Below are positions 6,788-15,401 of a stretch of 56,704 bases of DNA, one piece after another (positions within the stretch are counted from its first letter, which is position 1; every line of letters starts with the position of its first letter). The stretch is from Oscillospiraceae bacterium. Its GTDB lineage: Bacteria; Bacillota; Clostridia; Oscillospirales; Oscillospiraceae. The stretch is taken from positions 1-56,704 of the forward strand of contig CADBJU010000024.1 of NCBI GenBank assembly GCA_902795045.1. The letters run 5' to 3'. Below the pieces are notes generated by a model. That model searched no databases and had not been told where the DNA came from. It saw only the letters and a program-made list of their open reading frames with translations. A program made the translations under genes and the position numbers.

Positions 6788-8902
6788 ATGAACAGCAGAC
6801 TCATAAAACCCGGGCGGCTCGCGGCCCTGGCGCTGATCGCGGCGCTGCTGCTGAGCGTTTACATGTACTTCCTCTATCAGCTGATGATCGTCAGAGGCGA
6901 GGAATACTATAACCGTGCAAACGAGCTGAGCGTCACCAAGCGCACCGTCACCGCCGCGCGCGGCAACATCCTCGACCGCTACGGGCGCGTGCTGGTGTCG
7001 AACGCCGAGTGCTACAACCTCAAGATCGACACGGACAAGCTCTTTGCAAACGACGATCCCAACGCCGTCATTCTGGAGCTGGTGCAGATGGTGCGCTCCT
7101 ACGGCGACGAGTATACCGACGACCTGCCCATCACCTTTGAGCCGCCCTTCGAGTACGACGAGAACATGACCGCCATCCAGCGCACCATGCTCGAGGCCTA
7201 CTACAAGCGGCAGAACCTCGACCCCAACTGCTCGGCGGTGGAGCTGATGAGTTACATGCGCACCCGCTACAACATCGACAACAGCTACTCCGCGGCCGAG
7301 ATGCGCCTGATTGCGGGCGTGCGCTACTCCATCAACGTCCGCTACGCCATCAACACCGCCGACTACGTCTTTGTTGAGGACGCCAGCATGAGCCTCATCT
7401 CCTCCATCATGGAAAACAAGCTCGTCGGCATCGAGGTCAAGCGGGCCTATATCCGCCAGTACTCCACCGACTACGCCGCCCACATCCTGGGCTATGTGGG
7501 CCTCATGACGCAGGAGGAATTTGAGAAATACTCCCTGCTCGACTACTCCACCGACGCCATGGTGGGCAAGGACGGCATCGAATACGCCTTTGAAAACTAC
7601 CTCCACGGTCAGGACGGCGAGGTGGAGGAGACCCGAAACGCCCAGGGCACGATCCTCGCCACCGTCTACACCAAGGAGCCCGTGCCCGGAAACCATATCT
7701 ATCTCACCATCGACAGCGTCCTGCAGGAGCAGGCCGAGCGTATCCTGGGCAACGGTGTGGAGATCCTCAAAAAGAACATCGCCCAGAAGCGGGCCGAGGG
7801 TCTTGCGCGCGGCGACTATAACGCAGACCTCAAGGACAACATCACCGGCGCCTCCGCCGTGGTGGTGAACGTGAAGGACGGCTCGCCGCTGGCACTGGCA
7901 AGCTGGCCGACCTACAATGTCTCCCGCATCATCGAGGACTATCAGGACCTGCTGGTGGCGGAGAACGCTCCGCTCTTCAACCGCGCGCTCCTCGGCACCT
8001 ACGCCCCCGGCTCCACCTTCAAGCCCTGCACCGCCATCGCAAGCCTCACCAAGGGCATCATCAACACCGAGAAGAAGATCAAGTGCCAGGGCGTGTACAC
8101 CCGGTACGCCGCCGAAGGCTACGCGCCTGAGTGCTGGATCTGGAACGCCAACAAGAACGAGCACCTGACCCACCCGGAGGAAAACGTCACCACCGCTATC
8201 CGCGATTCGTGCAACTATTTCTTCTACACGCTGGGCAACGATCTCGGCGTCGACGACATGGGCGAATTTGCCGCTGCCTTCGGCCTGGGCCAGTACAGCG
8301 GCATCGAGCTCGTGGAGGCCAAGGGCAACATGTCAAACCGCGCCAATCACCAGGACTACGCGGGCTCCGAGTGGCGCATCGGTGACACGCTGCAGGCCGC
8401 CATCGGCCAGTCCGACTCCGTGTTCACCCCGATCCAGATGGCGGAATACTGCGCCACGGTCGCAAACGGCGGCACCCGCTACTCCGCCTCCATCATCAAG
8501 ACCATCCGCAACTACGACTACTCCGAAAAGCTCTACGAGCGCGAGAAGAAGGTCATGTCCACCGTCGAGACCGCCGACTACAACTGGGACGCGGTGCACG
8601 AGGGGATGTGGATGGTGCTCAACGACTACACCAACGAGACAAACGCCAACATCTGGGTCCCCTGCGCCTGGCGCTGCGCCGGCAAGACCGGGACCGCCCA
8701 GAAGGGCGAGGGCATCCAGAATGACGGTATCTTCATGTGCTACGGCCCCTATAAGGACCCCGAGGTCGCCATCTTCGTGGTGGTCGAGCGCGGCGGCGCC
8801 GGCGCCGACGTGCAGTTCATCGCCCGCCAGATCATGGACGCCTACATCACCATCCGCGGCTACTCCGATACCTCCGAGCCGGAAATGACGCTTTTAAAAT
8901 AA
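6788..8902 (+). CDS. mrdA: Class B penicillin-binding protein 2 (transpeptidase)
   Basis: A 704-residue peptidoglycan DD-transpeptidase of the elongasome. One N-terminal membrane helix (about 11-33) is followed by the pedestal with GNILDRYGRVLV and the transpeptidase domain. All three catalytic motifs are present: STFK at 409-412 with nucleophile Ser409, SCN at 474-476, and KTGT at 633-636. The ATG at 6788 has AGAAAGGA 6 bases before it, and an in-frame start at 6761 overlaps mreD and is less likely. It closes the maf-mreC-mreD-PBP2 operon. Repeat R5 follows the stop directly. No rodA is in view. Confidence 0.94.
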   Translation: MNSRLIKPGRLAALALIAALLLSVYMYFLYQLMIVRGEEYYNRANELSVTKRTVTAARGNILDRYGRVLVSNAECYNLKIDTDKLFANDDPNAVILELVQMVRSYGDEYTDDLPITFEPPFEYDENMTAIQRTMLEAYYKRQNLDPNCSAVELMSYMRTRYNIDNSYSAAEMRLIAGVRYSINVRYAINTADYVFVEDASMSLISSIMENKLVGIEVKRAYIRQYSTDYAAHILGYVGLMTQEEFEKYSLLDYSTDAMVGKDGIEYAFENYLHGQDGEVEETRNAQGTILATVYTKEPVPGNHIYLTIDSVLQEQAERILGNGVEILKKNIAQKRAEGLARGDYNADLKDNITGASAVVVNVKDGSPLALASWPTYNVSRIIEDYQDLLVAENAPLFNRALLGTYAPGSTFKPCTAIASLTKGIINTEKKIKCQGVYTRYAAEGYAPECWIWNANKNEHLTHPEENVTTAIRDSCNYFFYTLGNDLGVDDMGEFAAAFGLGQYSGIELVEAKGNMSNRANHQDYAGSEWRIGDTLQAAIGQSDSVFTPIQMAEYCATVANGGTRYSASIIKTIRNYDYSEKLYEREKKVMSTVETADYNWDAVHEGMWMVLNDYTNETNANIWVPCAWRCAGKTGTAQKGEGIQNDGIFMCYGPYKDPEVAIFVVVERGGAGADVQFIARQIMDAYITIRGYSDTSEPEMTLLK

Positions 8903-9077
8903 AAGTGAAAATTGGAAAGTAGAAAGTGAAGGGAAGGAGCGGCTCCGCCGCGATTTAATCAGGCTCCGCCCTCAGAAGTGTACTTTGGTTGGAACCAAGA
9001 GACGTATCTAAAATTTCAATTCGTCCGCGAAGCGGACACCATAACTCCACTTTTCACTTTAACTTTCCACTTTTTCC
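8903..9077. repeat. Intergenic inverted repeat R5 (copy 2)
   Basis: The arm AAGTGAAAATTGGAAAGTAG begins 3 bases after the PBP2 stop, and the opposed arm ACTCCACTTTTCACTTT lies at about 9043-9077. The core shares GGCTCCGCC and TTTAATCAGGCTCCGCCC with copy 1. Inside is a second small inverted pair, TTTGGTTGGAACCAAG (8982-8997). No other gene is seen in the 210-base gap. Confidence 0.75.
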
Positions 9078-9112
9078 TGCATATTCTGAAATTGATCCGC
9101 ATAAGGTAAACT

Positions 9113-12100
9113 ATGGAAGTTCTCATCAATCAAATACTGACCCACAAGGAAGCCGCCGCCCTCCCCTCTTTGCTGGAGAGCGGCGGACTTCCCGCGCTCA
9201 TTTCCGGGCTTTCACCCGTGCACCGGGCCAATCTGGCCGCGGCCCTGTATAACGAGCTGCACATGCCGCTCTTTGTGATCTGCCCGGACGATACCGCCGC
9301 CGAGAGCTTTGGGCGGGACCTCGCCGCCATGACCGGCAGGGAGGTCACCGTGCTCGGCATGCGCGACTTTGTTTTCTATCCCGCCGAGGCCGTTTCACGC
9401 CCGAGTGAGCAAAAACGCATCGCGGCGCTTTTCAGGCTGGTCTCCGGCGAGAGTGAATTGACCGTCGCCTCCGTCTCCGGCCTCATGCAGCGCACCTTCC
9501 CGCCCGCGCTCTTAAAGCGCGCGGCCTATGAGATCACCGATAGCTCCACGGCTCCCCCCGAGGAAGTGGAGGAAGCGCTCCAGCGCTGCGGCTACACAAA
9601 GTGCGAGCAGGTGGAGGGCCCCGGCCAGTACGCGCGGCGCGGCGGCATCCTGGACTTTTTCTCCCCCGCCGACTCCGAGCCCGTGCGTGTGGAGTTCTGG
9701 GGCGACGACATCGACTCCATGGCCTACTTCGACGTGCAGACCCAGCGGCGCGGCGACCCCATGCGCGCCTGCCGCATCCTGCCCGCGCTGGAGGCCCTGC
9801 CGACGCTCTCGGCGGGCGGCGCGGGGGCCGTGGCCAAGGAGATTGAGCGCTTTGCCGATTCCTATGTCAAGCGCCGTAAGAGCGAGCAGGCGATTAAATT
9901 GGCCGCCGCCATGCGCTCGGACGCCGAGAAACTGGCAAACGGCATCAGCCTCACGGATGCGGACCGCTATCTGCCCATCCTCTATGACGAGGCAAGCGGC
10001 TTTGACTACATTCCCGAAGGCGCCCTGCTGTTTCTCGACCAGCCCGGAAGGTGCATGGAGCGTGGCCGCGCCTTTGAAAAGCAGTTAAACGACGATGTAA
10101 ACGAACTGCAAAAAAAGAGCATGATCGCCATGAGCGCGGAGGGCTTCCGGCTCTCGGCGGAAAAGCTCATGAAGCAGCTTCCGCAGTTTCCGCTTTACAT
10201 GGCGGATGCCTTCACGGTGGGCTCGACCCCCGTGCCGCCAAAGACGCTCACCAGCCTCTCGGCAAAGCAGCTGCCCAGCTACGCGGGCTCGGCCCAGGCG
10301 GCGTGCGAGGATGTGGCGGCCTACTTAAAGCAAAACTACCGCGTGGTGGTCCTGGCGGGCGACGAGCGCCGGGCCAAGACGCTCCAGGACTTTTTCCATG
10401 ACAAGGGCATCGACGCGATCATCGACCCCGCCTTAAAGCGCATGCCCGAGGCCGGACAGTGCCGCATCGCGGTCGGCGCGGTGTCTGCGGGCTTTGAGTA
10501 CCCGGCCCTGCGCCTTACGGTACTCACGGACGCCCAGCTTGTGCGCGCGCGCGGCAAGACCGCCAAAACGGGCAGGAAGCTCCCGCCGAACCGGCAGCGC
10601 ATCGAGTCCTACACCGATCTCTCCCAGGGCGACTATGTTGTCCACGAAAACCACGGCATCGGCCGCTTTGCCGGGATCGTGCGTATGCAGGTGGACGGCT
10701 TCGACAAGGACTACATCAAGCTCGACTACGCGGCGGGGGACACCCTCTATGTCCCGGCGACCCAGCTCGACATGGTGACCAAGTACACCGGCGCGGGCGA
10801 GGAAAAGCCCGTGCGTCTTTCCAAGATGGGCGGGGCCGAGTGGGCCAAGACCCGCAGCCGTGCCCGGGCCTCCGCCAAGGACATGGCGGACCGCCTGATA
10901 AAGTTATACGCCCAGCGCCAGCGCCTGCCGGGCCACGCCTTTGCCCCCGACAGCGAGTGGCAGCGGGAGTTTGAGGAAAACTTCGGCTACACGGAGACAG
11001 ATGATCAGCTGAGATGCATCGCTGAGATCAAGGCGGATATGGAGTCCTCCGTACCCATGGACCGGCTTTTGTGCGGCGACGTGGGCTTCGGCAAGACCGA
11101 GGTGGCGCTTCGCGCGGTGATGAAGTGCGTCCTGGATGGCAAGCAGGCCGCGATCCTGGTGCCCACCACGGTTCTCGCCCAGCAGCATTACCAGACAGCC
11201 CTGCAGCGTTTCTTCGGCTTTCCGGTGGAGATCGGCGTTCTGAGCCGCCTCGGCGCCGGGGCGCAGACCACGAAGACGCTGCGGGACCTCGCCAGCGGCA
11301 AGCTCGACTTAGTTGTCGGCACGCACCGCCTTCTCGGCAAGGACGTGAAATTCAAAAACCTCGGCCTTCTGGTGGTGGATGAGGAGCAGCGCTTCGGCGT
11401 GACCCACAAGGAGCACATCAAGGAATTATCCAAGGGCGTGGATGTGCTGACCCTCACCGCGACGCCTATCCCCCGCACGCTCAACATGGCCATGTCCGGC
11501 ATCCGCGACATGTCCACCATCGACGAGCCGCCGGAGGACAGACTTCCGGTGCAGACCTTTGTGCTGGAACACGACTGGGGCGTCATCGCCGACGCCATCC
11601 GCCGCGAGATCCAGCGCGGCGGGCAGGTCTATTACCTGCACAACCGCATCGACGACATCGACCGCACCGCCGTGCGCATCCGGGAGCTTTTGGAGGATGT
11701 GACCGTGGCGGTGGCCCACGGGCAGATGGACAAGAACATGCTGGCCTCGGTGATGGATTCGGTGGTCACGGGCGAAACGCAGGTGCTGGTATGCACCACG
11801 ATCATCGAGACCGGCATCGACATTCCGAACGTGAATACCCTCATCATCGAGGACGCCGACAAGCTGGGCCTTGCGCAGCTGCACCAGATCCGCGGCCGCG
11901 TGGGCCGCTCCACGAGGCGCGCCAGCGCCTACCTCACCTTTAAGCGCGACAAGGTGCTCACCGAGATCGCCGAAAAGCGCCTCAACGCCATCCGCGACTT
12001 TGCCGCCTTCGGCTCCGGCATGAAGATCGCCATGCGCGACCTGGAGATCCGCGGCGCGGGCAGCCTGCTCGGCGCGGAGCAGTCGGGCCACATGGTGGAC

Positions 12101-12610
12101 GTGGGCTACGACATGTACATGAAGCTTCTCAACGAAGCCGTGCTTGAGGCGCGCGGCATCGAGGTCCCCACCCGGGCCGACTGCTCCGCCGACCTCGCTG
12201 TGGCGGCGAACATCCCCGAGCGCTATATCGAATCCGCCGAGCAGCGCATGGACATCTACCGCCGCATCGCCATGATCCGCACCGAGGCGGAGGCCGATGA
12301 CCTGACCGACGAGCTGATCGACCGCTTTGGCGAGACCCCGCCGGGGGTCAACGCCCTGATCCACGTGGCGCTTCTCAGGGGCGAGGCGGGCAGGGCCGGC
12401 ATTACGGACATCGCCCAAAAGGCGGGGACACTGCGCTTTACGGTCTCGGACTTCAACATGGAGAAGGTCTCCGCCCTCTATGCAAGACCCGAATATAAAA
12501 ACCGCCTGCGGGTAGAGGCCGGGTCCAAGCCGTGTCTCAGCGTCAAGATCCAGAACAAGGCCCGCGTCATCGACGAGGCAAGAAAGTTTGTAGGCGACTG
12601 GGGGAATTAA
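9113..12610 (+). CDS. mfd: Transcription-repair coupling factor Mfd
   Basis: At 1165 residues this is full-length Mfd. Domains in order are UvrB-like N-terminal modules, a CarD-type RNA polymerase interaction domain near residues 500-560 (QGDYVVHENHGIGRF), a superfamily 2 translocase with Walker A GDVGFGKT (655-662) and DEEQ box at 756-759, the helicase C motor with QIRGRVGRS, and the C-terminal TRCF domain. It removes stalled RNA polymerase at lesions and recruits UvrA. The ribosome-binding site is weak (AAGG). It stands as a separate unit between two repeat-filled gaps. Confidence 0.97.
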   Translation: MEVLINQILTHKEAAALPSLLESGGLPALISGLSPVHRANLAAALYNELHMPLFVICPDDTAAESFGRDLAAMTGREVTVLGMRDFVFYPAEAVSRPSEQKRIAALFRLVSGESELTVASVSGLMQRTFPPALLKRAAYEITDSSTAPPEEVEEALQRCGYTKCEQVEGPGQYARRGGILDFFSPADSEPVRVEFWGDDIDSMAYFDVQTQRRGDPMRACRILPALEALPTLSAGGAGAVAKEIERFADSYVKRRKSEQAIKLAAAMRSDAEKLANGISLTDADRYLPILYDEASGFDYIPEGALLFLDQPGRCMERGRAFEKQLNDDVNELQKKSMIAMSAEGFRLSAEKLMKQLPQFPLYMADAFTVGSTPVPPKTLTSLSAKQLPSYAGSAQAACEDVAAYLKQNYRVVVLAGDERRAKTLQDFFHDKGIDAIIDPALKRMPEAGQCRIAVGAVSAGFEYPALRLTVLTDAQLVRARGKTAKTGRKLPPNRQRIESYTDLSQGDYVVHENHGIGRFAGIVRMQVDGFDKDYIKLDYAAGDTLYVPATQLDMVTKYTGAGEEKPVRLSKMGGAEWAKTRSRARASAKDMADRLIKLYAQRQRLPGHAFAPDSEWQREFEENFGYTETDDQLRCIAEIKADMESSVPMDRLLCGDVGFGKTEVALRAVMKCVLDGKQAAILVPTTVLAQQHYQTALQRFFGFPVEIGVLSRLGAGAQTTKTLRDLASGKLDLVVGTHRLLGKDVKFKNLGLLVVDEEQRFGVTHKEHIKELSKGVDVLTLTATPIPRTLNMAMSGIRDMSTIDEPPEDRLPVQTFVLEHDWGVIADAIRREIQRGGQVYYLHNRIDDIDRTAVRIRELLEDVTVAVAHGQMDKNMLASVMDSVVTGETQVLVCTTIIETGIDIPNVNTLIIEDADKLGLAQLHQIRGRVGRSTRRASAYLTFKRDKVLTEIAEKRLNAIRDFAAFGSGMKIAMRDLEIRGAGSLLGAEQSGHMVDVGYDMYMKLLNEAVLEARGIEVPTRADCSADLAVAANIPERYIESAEQRMDIYRRIAMIRTEAEADDLTDELIDRFGETPPGVNALIHVALLRGEAGRAGITDIAQKAGTLRFTVSDFNMEKVSALYARPEYKNRLRVEAGSKPCLSVKIQNKARVIDEARKFVGDWGN

Positions 12611-12723
12611 CGCCTTGCCGCAGTGCCGTTGGCGGGCCTGCTTCACGACGGCCCGCCAACGGCGCGGCTGCGGATAAATCGCGCCATCTTTTTCTGCCAC
12701 TGGCAGCGATGGCACGATTTATC
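12610..12723. repeat. Two-hairpin repeat R2 (copy 1)
   Basis: The first hairpin is GCCGTTGGCGGGCC (12625-12638) with GGCCCGCCAACGGC (12650-12663). The second is GATAAATCGCGCCATC (12673-12688) with a 15/16 matching arm at 12708-12723. Its loop holds the small stem CTGCCACTGGCAG. Related copies are at 21709-21818 (opposite orientation) and from 56630 to the window end. It follows the mfd stop at once and may act as a terminator. Confidence 0.85.
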
Positions 12724-12752
12724 TTGTTTCGTTCACAATTGCGTGTTATAGT
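12724..12752 (+). promoter_or_regulatory. Promoter of the parvulin foldase gene
   Basis: -35 TTGTTT (12724-12729), a 17-base spacer and -10 TATAGT (12747-12752). It begins where the second hairpin of repeat R2 ends. Confidence 0.55.
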
Positions 12753-12789
12753 AGGCGCTGAAAAATCTCATCACCAAGGAGAAAGCGTT

Positions 12790-13992
12790 ATGAAAAAACT
12801 GATCGTCGGCCTTGTGGCCGTGCTGCTGCTGTTCGGCGCGTTTACCGCCGTCAACCAGAAAAATATGCCTGCCGCCGCGTCTCCCGTGACCCCCGCGCCC
12901 TCCGCCGCCGTCACGCCGGACGCGACTCCCGCGCCGCCCGCGGTAAAGGGGCTGGACTATGCCGCCATCCGCGCCCTGCATGGGGCGGATGAGACTGCCA
13001 TCACCCTCGAGGGCGAGACGCTGGACTGGGGCTTTTACGCCGACTTCCTGCGCACCAACGGTGTCCAGTACGAGGATTACTTTAAGCAGATGGCCGCCTA
13101 CTACGGCATCGCCGCGGACTGGAACGGCTCCGTCGGTGACGGCAGCGGCCGCACCTATGCCCAGTCCCTCGTGACCGACACCAGCGAGACCCTGGCAAGC
13201 TTCATGGCCATCCATGCATATGCCAGGGAGAAGGGCGTGAGCCTCGACGAGGAGGCCGTCAAGAACCTGGAGCCCGAGAAAATGGCCGTTGACATCTGCG
13301 GCGAGGGCGCGACTCTCGAGCAGCTGGCCGACACCCTGGAAGAGGGCAGCCACATGACCATCGACGGCTTCCGCTATTACTCCGAGTCCATCGGTCTCTA
13401 CAGCGCTTTGGCCGAGGAGCTCTATGGGGCGCAGGGCGAGAAGCTCAGCGAGGAGGAGATCGCCAAAGCCCTGGAGGACGAGGGCTATATCTCCGCCCAC
13501 CACATCCTGTTCATGACCATCGACCCCATGACCGGCAAGGAGCTGGAGGAGAAGGACATCGCCGCGAAGCTCGAGACCGCAAACAAGCTGGTCGCCGAGC
13601 TGCGCGCCATCAAGGACAGCGAGGAGCTCGTAAAGCGCTTTGCCGAGCTCAAGGCCGAGTACTGCGAGGACACCGGCAAGCAGACCTACCCCGACGGCTA
13701 CACTTTCACCCCCGGCACCATGGTCGCCGAGTTTGAGGACACCGTCAAGGCCCAGAAGGAATACGAGATCTCCGATCCCGTCAAGACCAGCTACGGCTAC
13801 CACATCATCATGCGCCTGCCCCTGAGCGGCGAGAGCCTCCTGTTCAGCGCCCAGGGCACCCCCACCGTGGCTCGCGCCACCGTGGCCCAGAACGCCCTCA
13901 CCAAGACGCTCGACGACTACTACGCCGCCCACCCCGCGACCTACATCGACGGCCTCGAGGATTTGGACCTGACGCAGTATATAGAGAAGTAA
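12790..13992 (+). CDS. Secreted PpiC-type (parvulin) peptidyl-prolyl isomerase
   Basis: A 400-residue PrsA-like foldase that should assist folding of exported proteins. Residues 1-22 form a signal peptide or membrane anchor (KKLIVGLVAVLLLFGAF). There is no lipobox cysteine, unlike classical PrsA. A Pro/Ala-rich linker follows. The parvulin domain lies near residues 232-350: SAHHILFMTID, a helical insertion, FAELKAEYCEDTGKQTYPDGY, then SYGYHIIMRLPL. AAGGAG is 8 bases before ATG 12790, and an upstream in-frame extension would overlap mfd and repeat R2. It is monocistronic with its own promoter and terminator. Confidence 0.88.
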   Translation: MKKLIVGLVAVLLLFGAFTAVNQKNMPAAASPVTPAPSAAVTPDATPAPPAVKGLDYAAIRALHGADETAITLEGETLDWGFYADFLRTNGVQYEDYFKQMAAYYGIAADWNGSVGDGSGRTYAQSLVTDTSETLASFMAIHAYAREKGVSLDEEAVKNLEPEKMAVDICGEGATLEQLADTLEEGSHMTIDGFRYYSESIGLYSALAEELYGAQGEKLSEEEIAKALEDEGYISAHHILFMTIDPMTGKELEEKDIAAKLETANKLVAELRAIKDSEELVKRFAELKAEYCEDTGKQTYPDGYTFTPGTMVAEFEDTVKAQKEYEISDPVKTSYGYHIIMRLPLSGESLLFSAQGTPTVARATVAQNALTKTLDDYYAAHPATYIDGLEDLDLTQYIEK

Positions 13993-14034
13993 TCCCAGCC
14001 ACCGCATTTTAAATTCAATAATCAAAAACAATGT

Positions 14035-14077
14035 ACGGCGATTTCGCAACAATCTTACGAAATCGCCGTGCATTTTT
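14035..14077. terminator. Terminator after the parvulin gene
   Basis: A 12-bp perfect stem, ACGGCGATTTCG (14035-14046) with CGAAATCGCCGT (14058-14069), is followed by GCATTTTT. It lies between convergent genes and could serve both strands. Confidence 0.85.
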
Positions 14078-14079
14078 AT

Positions 14080-15189
14080 TCAAAGCTTCTGGATGCAAGC
14101 CACCGCCGGCAGGGCGCGGCCTTTGTAGTCGAACAGCGCCTGGTTGGCCCACTCGTTGCCGCCGGGGCCGGGGTCATGCAGGTAGCGCAGCCCCGCCGCG
14201 CTTGCCCAGCCGCTGCCCTTTACCGGGAGCCAGGCCGGTTCCCAGTATACAAGTCCCGCGCCGAGACCCTCCGGGGTGCGGCGGATGAGGGCGGCAAGCG
14301 CCGTCAGGAATGCCGCCTGGCCCTCGGGCGTCATGGGGTACGGAACGGACGCCGCCTCCCGCTCACCGGCGGCCGGACCCTTTCGCTCACCGGGCGCAAG
14401 GCCCTCGAACGCTGCATAGTCGCGCAGGGTGTGGCCCGCTGCGGTCTCGGTGATGAGCAGGGGCTTGTGATAAAGCGACGCAAGGCAGCGGAGATTTTCT
14501 TCCAGCCCCGCCATGCTCCCGCTCCAATAGGGGTAGTAGCTCAGAGCGATCCAGTCAAAGTCCTCACCGCCGCTTTGTGTATAGCGGGTAAACCATTCCC
14601 GGGAGACCTCCGGCCTGCCGCCGTTATCCAGGTGGATGAGGGCCTTTGCCTCCGGAAGCGTGTCCCGCACGGCCCGGATGCCGGAGCTCACAAGCCGCGC
14701 GATCCGGTCCCAGGCGGGGACCTTGCCGTCGGGCCAGAGGAGGCCGTTTGTGATCTCGTTGCCGACGGAGACGAGCTCCGGGGCAAGGCCTTGGGCTTTC
14801 AGGTTTTGCAGCGTATCGCGCGTAAAAGCGTACACCGCTTTTTCCAACTCTGCCGCCCCGAGACCCCGCCAGGCCTTCGGGAGGTTCTGCTTGCCGGGGT
14901 CGGTCCAGAAATCGCTGTAGTGAAACACGAGCTGCCACGCAAGCCCCAGATCCTTTGCCCGTTTTGCAAGTGCCGTGACCGTGTTCAGATCACAGCCGCC
15001 GCCCCCGCAGCTCTCGCCCGTTTCGCTGCAGGGGTCGTTCCACAGCCGGAGACGCACGTGGTTGACGCCGCGGCGGGCGAGGATGGACATTGCGTCGTCC
15101 TCGCGCCCGTCAAGGTCAAAGAAGCGGCCGCCGCAGCGCTCCACCTCCAAAAGGGTGGAGAGGTCCGCGCCCTTGAGAAAAGCGTTCAT
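14080..15189 (-). CDS. GH53 endo-beta-1,4-galactanase
   Basis: A 369-residue glycoside hydrolase of family 53, which cleaves beta-1,4-galactan of type I arabinogalactan. The barrel begins GADLSTLLEVE, and GVNHVRLRLWNDP (41-53) and HYSDFWTDPGKQNLPKAW (90-107) are family hallmarks. The acid/base is Glu145 in SVGNEIT and the nucleophile Glu248 in ITETA. There is no signal peptide, so it acts inside the cell on imported oligosaccharides or is released otherwise. Its ATG overlaps the stop of the zinc-ribbon gene (ATGA), so translation is coupled. The beta-galactosidase and sugar importer nearby complete the pathway. Confidence 0.93.
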   Translation of the reverse strand: MNAFLKGADLSTLLEVERCGGRFFDLDGREDDAMSILARRGVNHVRLRLWNDPCSETGESCGGGGCDLNTVTALAKRAKDLGLAWQLVFHYSDFWTDPGKQNLPKAWRGLGAAELEKAVYAFTRDTLQNLKAQGLAPELVSVGNEITNGLLWPDGKVPAWDRIARLVSSGIRAVRDTLPEAKALIHLDNGGRPEVSREWFTRYTQSGGEDFDWIALSYYPYWSGSMAGLEENLRCLASLYHKPLLITETAAGHTLRDYAAFEGLAPGERKGPAAGEREAASVPYPMTPEGQAAFLTALAALIRRTPEGLGAGLVYWEPAWLPVKGSGWASAAGLRYLHDPGPGGNEWANQALFDYKGRALPAVACIQKL

Positions 15190-15401
15190 TCCCCGTCGAA
15201 GGTGAAGCGGCGGTACATGTCCTTATAGCGGAAGCGCGCCAGCTCGTTTTTCTCCAGGACCTCCGCCTCCGTGCCGTGAAACTGGCAGCGCAGGCAGTAG
15301 TATTCGCCCTTTTCCTTATCGTAAAACATGTCCATGTCGATGTCCCGCATGAAGCAGGACGGGCAGCGGAAGTTCAGTCTGCCCTTTCCAGCCTGAGCCA
15401 T
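15186..15401 (-). CDS. Small zinc-ribbon protein, function unknown
   Basis: A 71-residue protein with two CxxC knuckles, CPSC (residues 13-16) and CLRC (36-39), separated by an acidic stretch (MRDIDMDMFYDKEKGEYY). The C-terminal half is charged and helical. The fold resembles TFIIB- or RNA-polymerase-type ribbons, which suggests a nucleic-acid or protein-binding adaptor, but that is inference. The start ATG (15401) lies 28 bases inside the end of the 613-residue gene, with GGAGG 10 bases before it. The stop overlaps the GH53 start. It is therefore the middle gene of a tightly coupled three-gene operon. Confidence 0.75.
   Translation of the reverse strand: MAQAGKGRLNFRCPSCFMRDIDMDMFYDKEKGEYYCLRCQFHGTEAEVLEKNELARFRYKDMYRRFTFDGE

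Noticed and set aside
6323-8173. Long minus-strand open frame of 616 codons opposite mreD and PBP2
   Set aside because: It is a shadow of high-GC coding DNA: His/Gly/Val-rich with no domain, lying opposite genes with complete catalytic motifs.
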